A stretch of DNA of 64,000 bases, taken from NCBI RefSeq assembly GCF_009377195.2, contig NZ_VJXX01000002.1:434001-498000 (forward strand). The letters are read 5' to 3'. Made by a program: the position numbers and the translations under genes. The stretch is from Arthrobacter bussei (GTDB lineage: Bacteria > Actinomycetota > Actinomycetes > Actinomycetales > Micrococcaceae). The notes under the pieces are model-generated. The model searched no databases. It saw nothing but the letters and a program-made list of their open reading frames with translations, and was not told the DNA's origin. Below are positions 62,994-64,000 of this stretch, one piece after another (within the stretch, counting starts at the first letter, position 1; each line of letters opens with the position of its first letter).

Positions 62994-64000
62994 TGCTGGT
63001 CGGCCTTTCCGAAGGGGTTCGCGTCGGCGGTCGCCCCGGCGGCGTCGCGCTCGTCGGTGGCCGCCGGACCGGCCGAGACCGAGGCGTCGGCCACGGCACG
63101 TGCGATCCGGTCGCCGAGGAACCGGAGGCCCGCGCCGTTGGAGGACTTTAAGAGGACGATGTCCCGGGGCTCGAGTTCCGCGGCCAGCATGCGCTCGGCC
63201 GCGTCCGCGTCGTCGACATGGACGGCCTCGCTCCCCCAGGAGCCTTCGAGCACCGCCCCGTTGAAGAGGGCCCTGGTGTTCGGTCCCACGCAGATGAGCT
63301 TCGAGATGTTCAGCCGGACGACCACCCGCCCGAGCAGGTCGTGCTCCTCGATGGAGCGGTCCCCCAGTTCGAGCATCTCGCCGAGGACGGCCCAGGTGCG
63401 CCTGCGCCCGCCGCCGAGTTCGGCGAGGGTGCGGAGGGCGGCGCGCATGGACTCCGGGTTCGCGTTGTAGGCGTCGTTGATCACGGTGACGCCGTCCGCG
63501 CGCTCCGTGCGCTCCATGCGCCAGCGGCTCGCGGCCGCCTGTGTCCGGAGGCTCGAGGCGATCGTTTCGGGCGCACAGCCGACGGCGAACGCGACCGCTG
63601 CGGCGGCCAGGAGGTTGGTCGTGTGGTGCAGGCCGAGCAGCGGGGACACGATGTCGTGCTTGCTGCCGTCGGGGAACTGCAGCGTGAAGGAGGGGTTCCC
63701 CTCCGGCGTCGTCGTGCTGTTCCGCGCGCGGACCACCGTGCTGCCGTCCGACGCGAAGTCGTCGGAGGAGGTGAAGAAGGCGCGCCGGGCGGGCGTGCGG
63801 GACTGCATGGCGAGGACGCGCTCGTCATCCGCGTTGATGATGGCGGTGCCCTGGGCGGTGAGCGCCTCGAAGAGCTCGCCCTTGGCCTTCGCGATGTTCT
63901 CGACGCCGCCGAACTCTCCCGCGTGCGCCGACCCGACGCCGAGGACCACGCCGATGTCCGGCTGCACGAGGGACGCGAGGTAGGCGATGTGGCCCGGCTT
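62990..64000 (-). CDS. murF: UDP-MurNAc-tripeptide-D-Ala-D-Ala ligase, C-terminal part (cut by window end)
   Basis: The last 336 residues of a Mur ligase; the open frame runs off the window end at 64000, so the N-terminal UDP- and ATP-binding start is missing. The visible part begins [20 protein letters not shown] and contains [20 protein letters not shown], the acidic [10 protein letters not shown], the central-to-C-terminal domain boundary [20 protein letters not shown] with [15 protein letters not shown], the MurF C-terminal signature, and [20 protein letters not shown]. MurF attaches the terminal D-Ala-D-Ala. It overlaps mraY by 4 bp. murE and earlier dcw genes would lie beyond the window. 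Confidence 0.95.
   Translation of the reverse strand, partial: KPGHIAYLASLVQPDIGVVLGVGSAHAGEFGGVENIAKAKGELFEALTAQGTAIINADDERVLAMQSRTPARRAFFTSSDDFASDGSTVVRARNSTTTPEGNPSFTLQFPDGSKHDIVSPLLGLHHTTNLLAAAAVAFAVGCAPETIASSLRTQAAASRWRMERTERADGVTVINDAYNANPESMRAALRTLAELGGGRRRTWAVLGEMLELGDRSIEEHDLLGRVVVRLNISKLICVGPNTRALFNGAVLEGSWGSEAVHVDDADAAERMLAAELEPRDIVLLKSSNGAGLRFLGDRIARAVADASVSAGPAATDERDAAGATADANPFGKADQQ

Noticed and set aside
1..64000. tRNA, rRNA, insertion sequences, prophage or attachment sites
   Set aside because: I looked through the intergenic gaps for cloverleaf-like sequence, transposase or integrase motifs and paired terminal repeats, and found none. Short RNA genes could be missed by eye.

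Overview
The window is a 64 kb stretch of high-GC actinobacterial chromosome. Gene content and order point to a Micrococcaceae-type (Arthrobacter-like) organism: topoisomerase IV, sigA, lpdA-sucB, lipB-lipA, glnA-glnE-glnA2, panB, map, ppgK, nrdR, hisD, dnaE, and then a dcw cell-wall and division cluster with sepF and DivIVA. I placed it from gene order and protein signatures only, not by database search. It reads as core chromosome: I see no insertion sequence, prophage, CRISPR array, rRNA or tRNA.

Layout. (1) 1-12.2 kb: the 3' end of the topoisomerase IV A gene (parC, +) and the whole B gene (parE, -) flank a block containing a double-GNAT acetyltransferase, a cytochrome bd operon cydA-cydB-cydDC (CydD and CydC fused in one polypeptide), and a divergent BlaI-type repressor/M56 metalloprotease pair. 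Three TTCTAC-n5-GTAGAA palindromes lie between cydA and blaI. (2) 12.4-18.5 kb: a small zinc-finger protein (DUF7455-like), the primary sigma factor sigA, a DUF4192 protein, an MFS transporter and a PAC2-family protein. (3) 18.8-25.9 kb: leucyl aminopeptidase, dihydrolipoyl dehydrogenase, the two-lipoyl-domain E2 (sucB), an OsmC protein, a 45-bp tandem-repeat array and a TIGR01777-type epimerase. (4) 25.9-32 kb: a membrane protein kinase with a long insert in its N-lobe, a small DUF6504-like gene with a LexA-type SOS box inside its promoter, lipB-lipA (which make the lipoyl cofactor used by SucB), a DUF4191 protein and an RDD protein. (5) 32-44.9 kb: glnA behind a near-perfect tandem GlnR site, its adenylyltransferase glnE, a second glutamine synthetase (glnA2), panB, a SPOR-like small protein, map, ppgK, nrdR, hisD, a membrane protein and a flavin reductase. 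(6) 44.9-64 kb, all on the minus strand: dnaE, rluD, lspA, divIVA, yggT, sepF, yggS, pgeF, ftsZ, ftsQ, murC, murG, ftsW, murD, mraY and the 3' part of murF (cut by the window end). The dcw genes overlap by 4 bp or abut and are probably translationally coupled.

Regulation read from sequence. The strongest sites are the BlaI-type operator triplet (cyd/blaI), the GlnR a1-b1-a2-b2 repeat (glnA), the SOS box in a TTGCTC-n17-TATTTT promoter (DUF6504-like gene), and a shared leaderless-promoter signature: TAnnnT or close to it, 6-7 nt upstream of the start codon of GNAT, lipB, the RDD gene, glnE, panB, map, hisD, a membrane protein, dnaE and probably the kinase. That signature also helps choose starts, for example GTG at 32040 for the RDD gene. 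Several proteins carry long low-complexity Pro/Thr/Ser/Ala tails or linkers (CydDC, SucB, the kinase, LspA, MurC, FtsW).

I see no wholly new multi-gene system. The best candidates for undescribed biology are BlaI/M56 control of cytochrome bd, the kinase with a split N-lobe, and the 18-bp-arm hairpin in front of lpdA.
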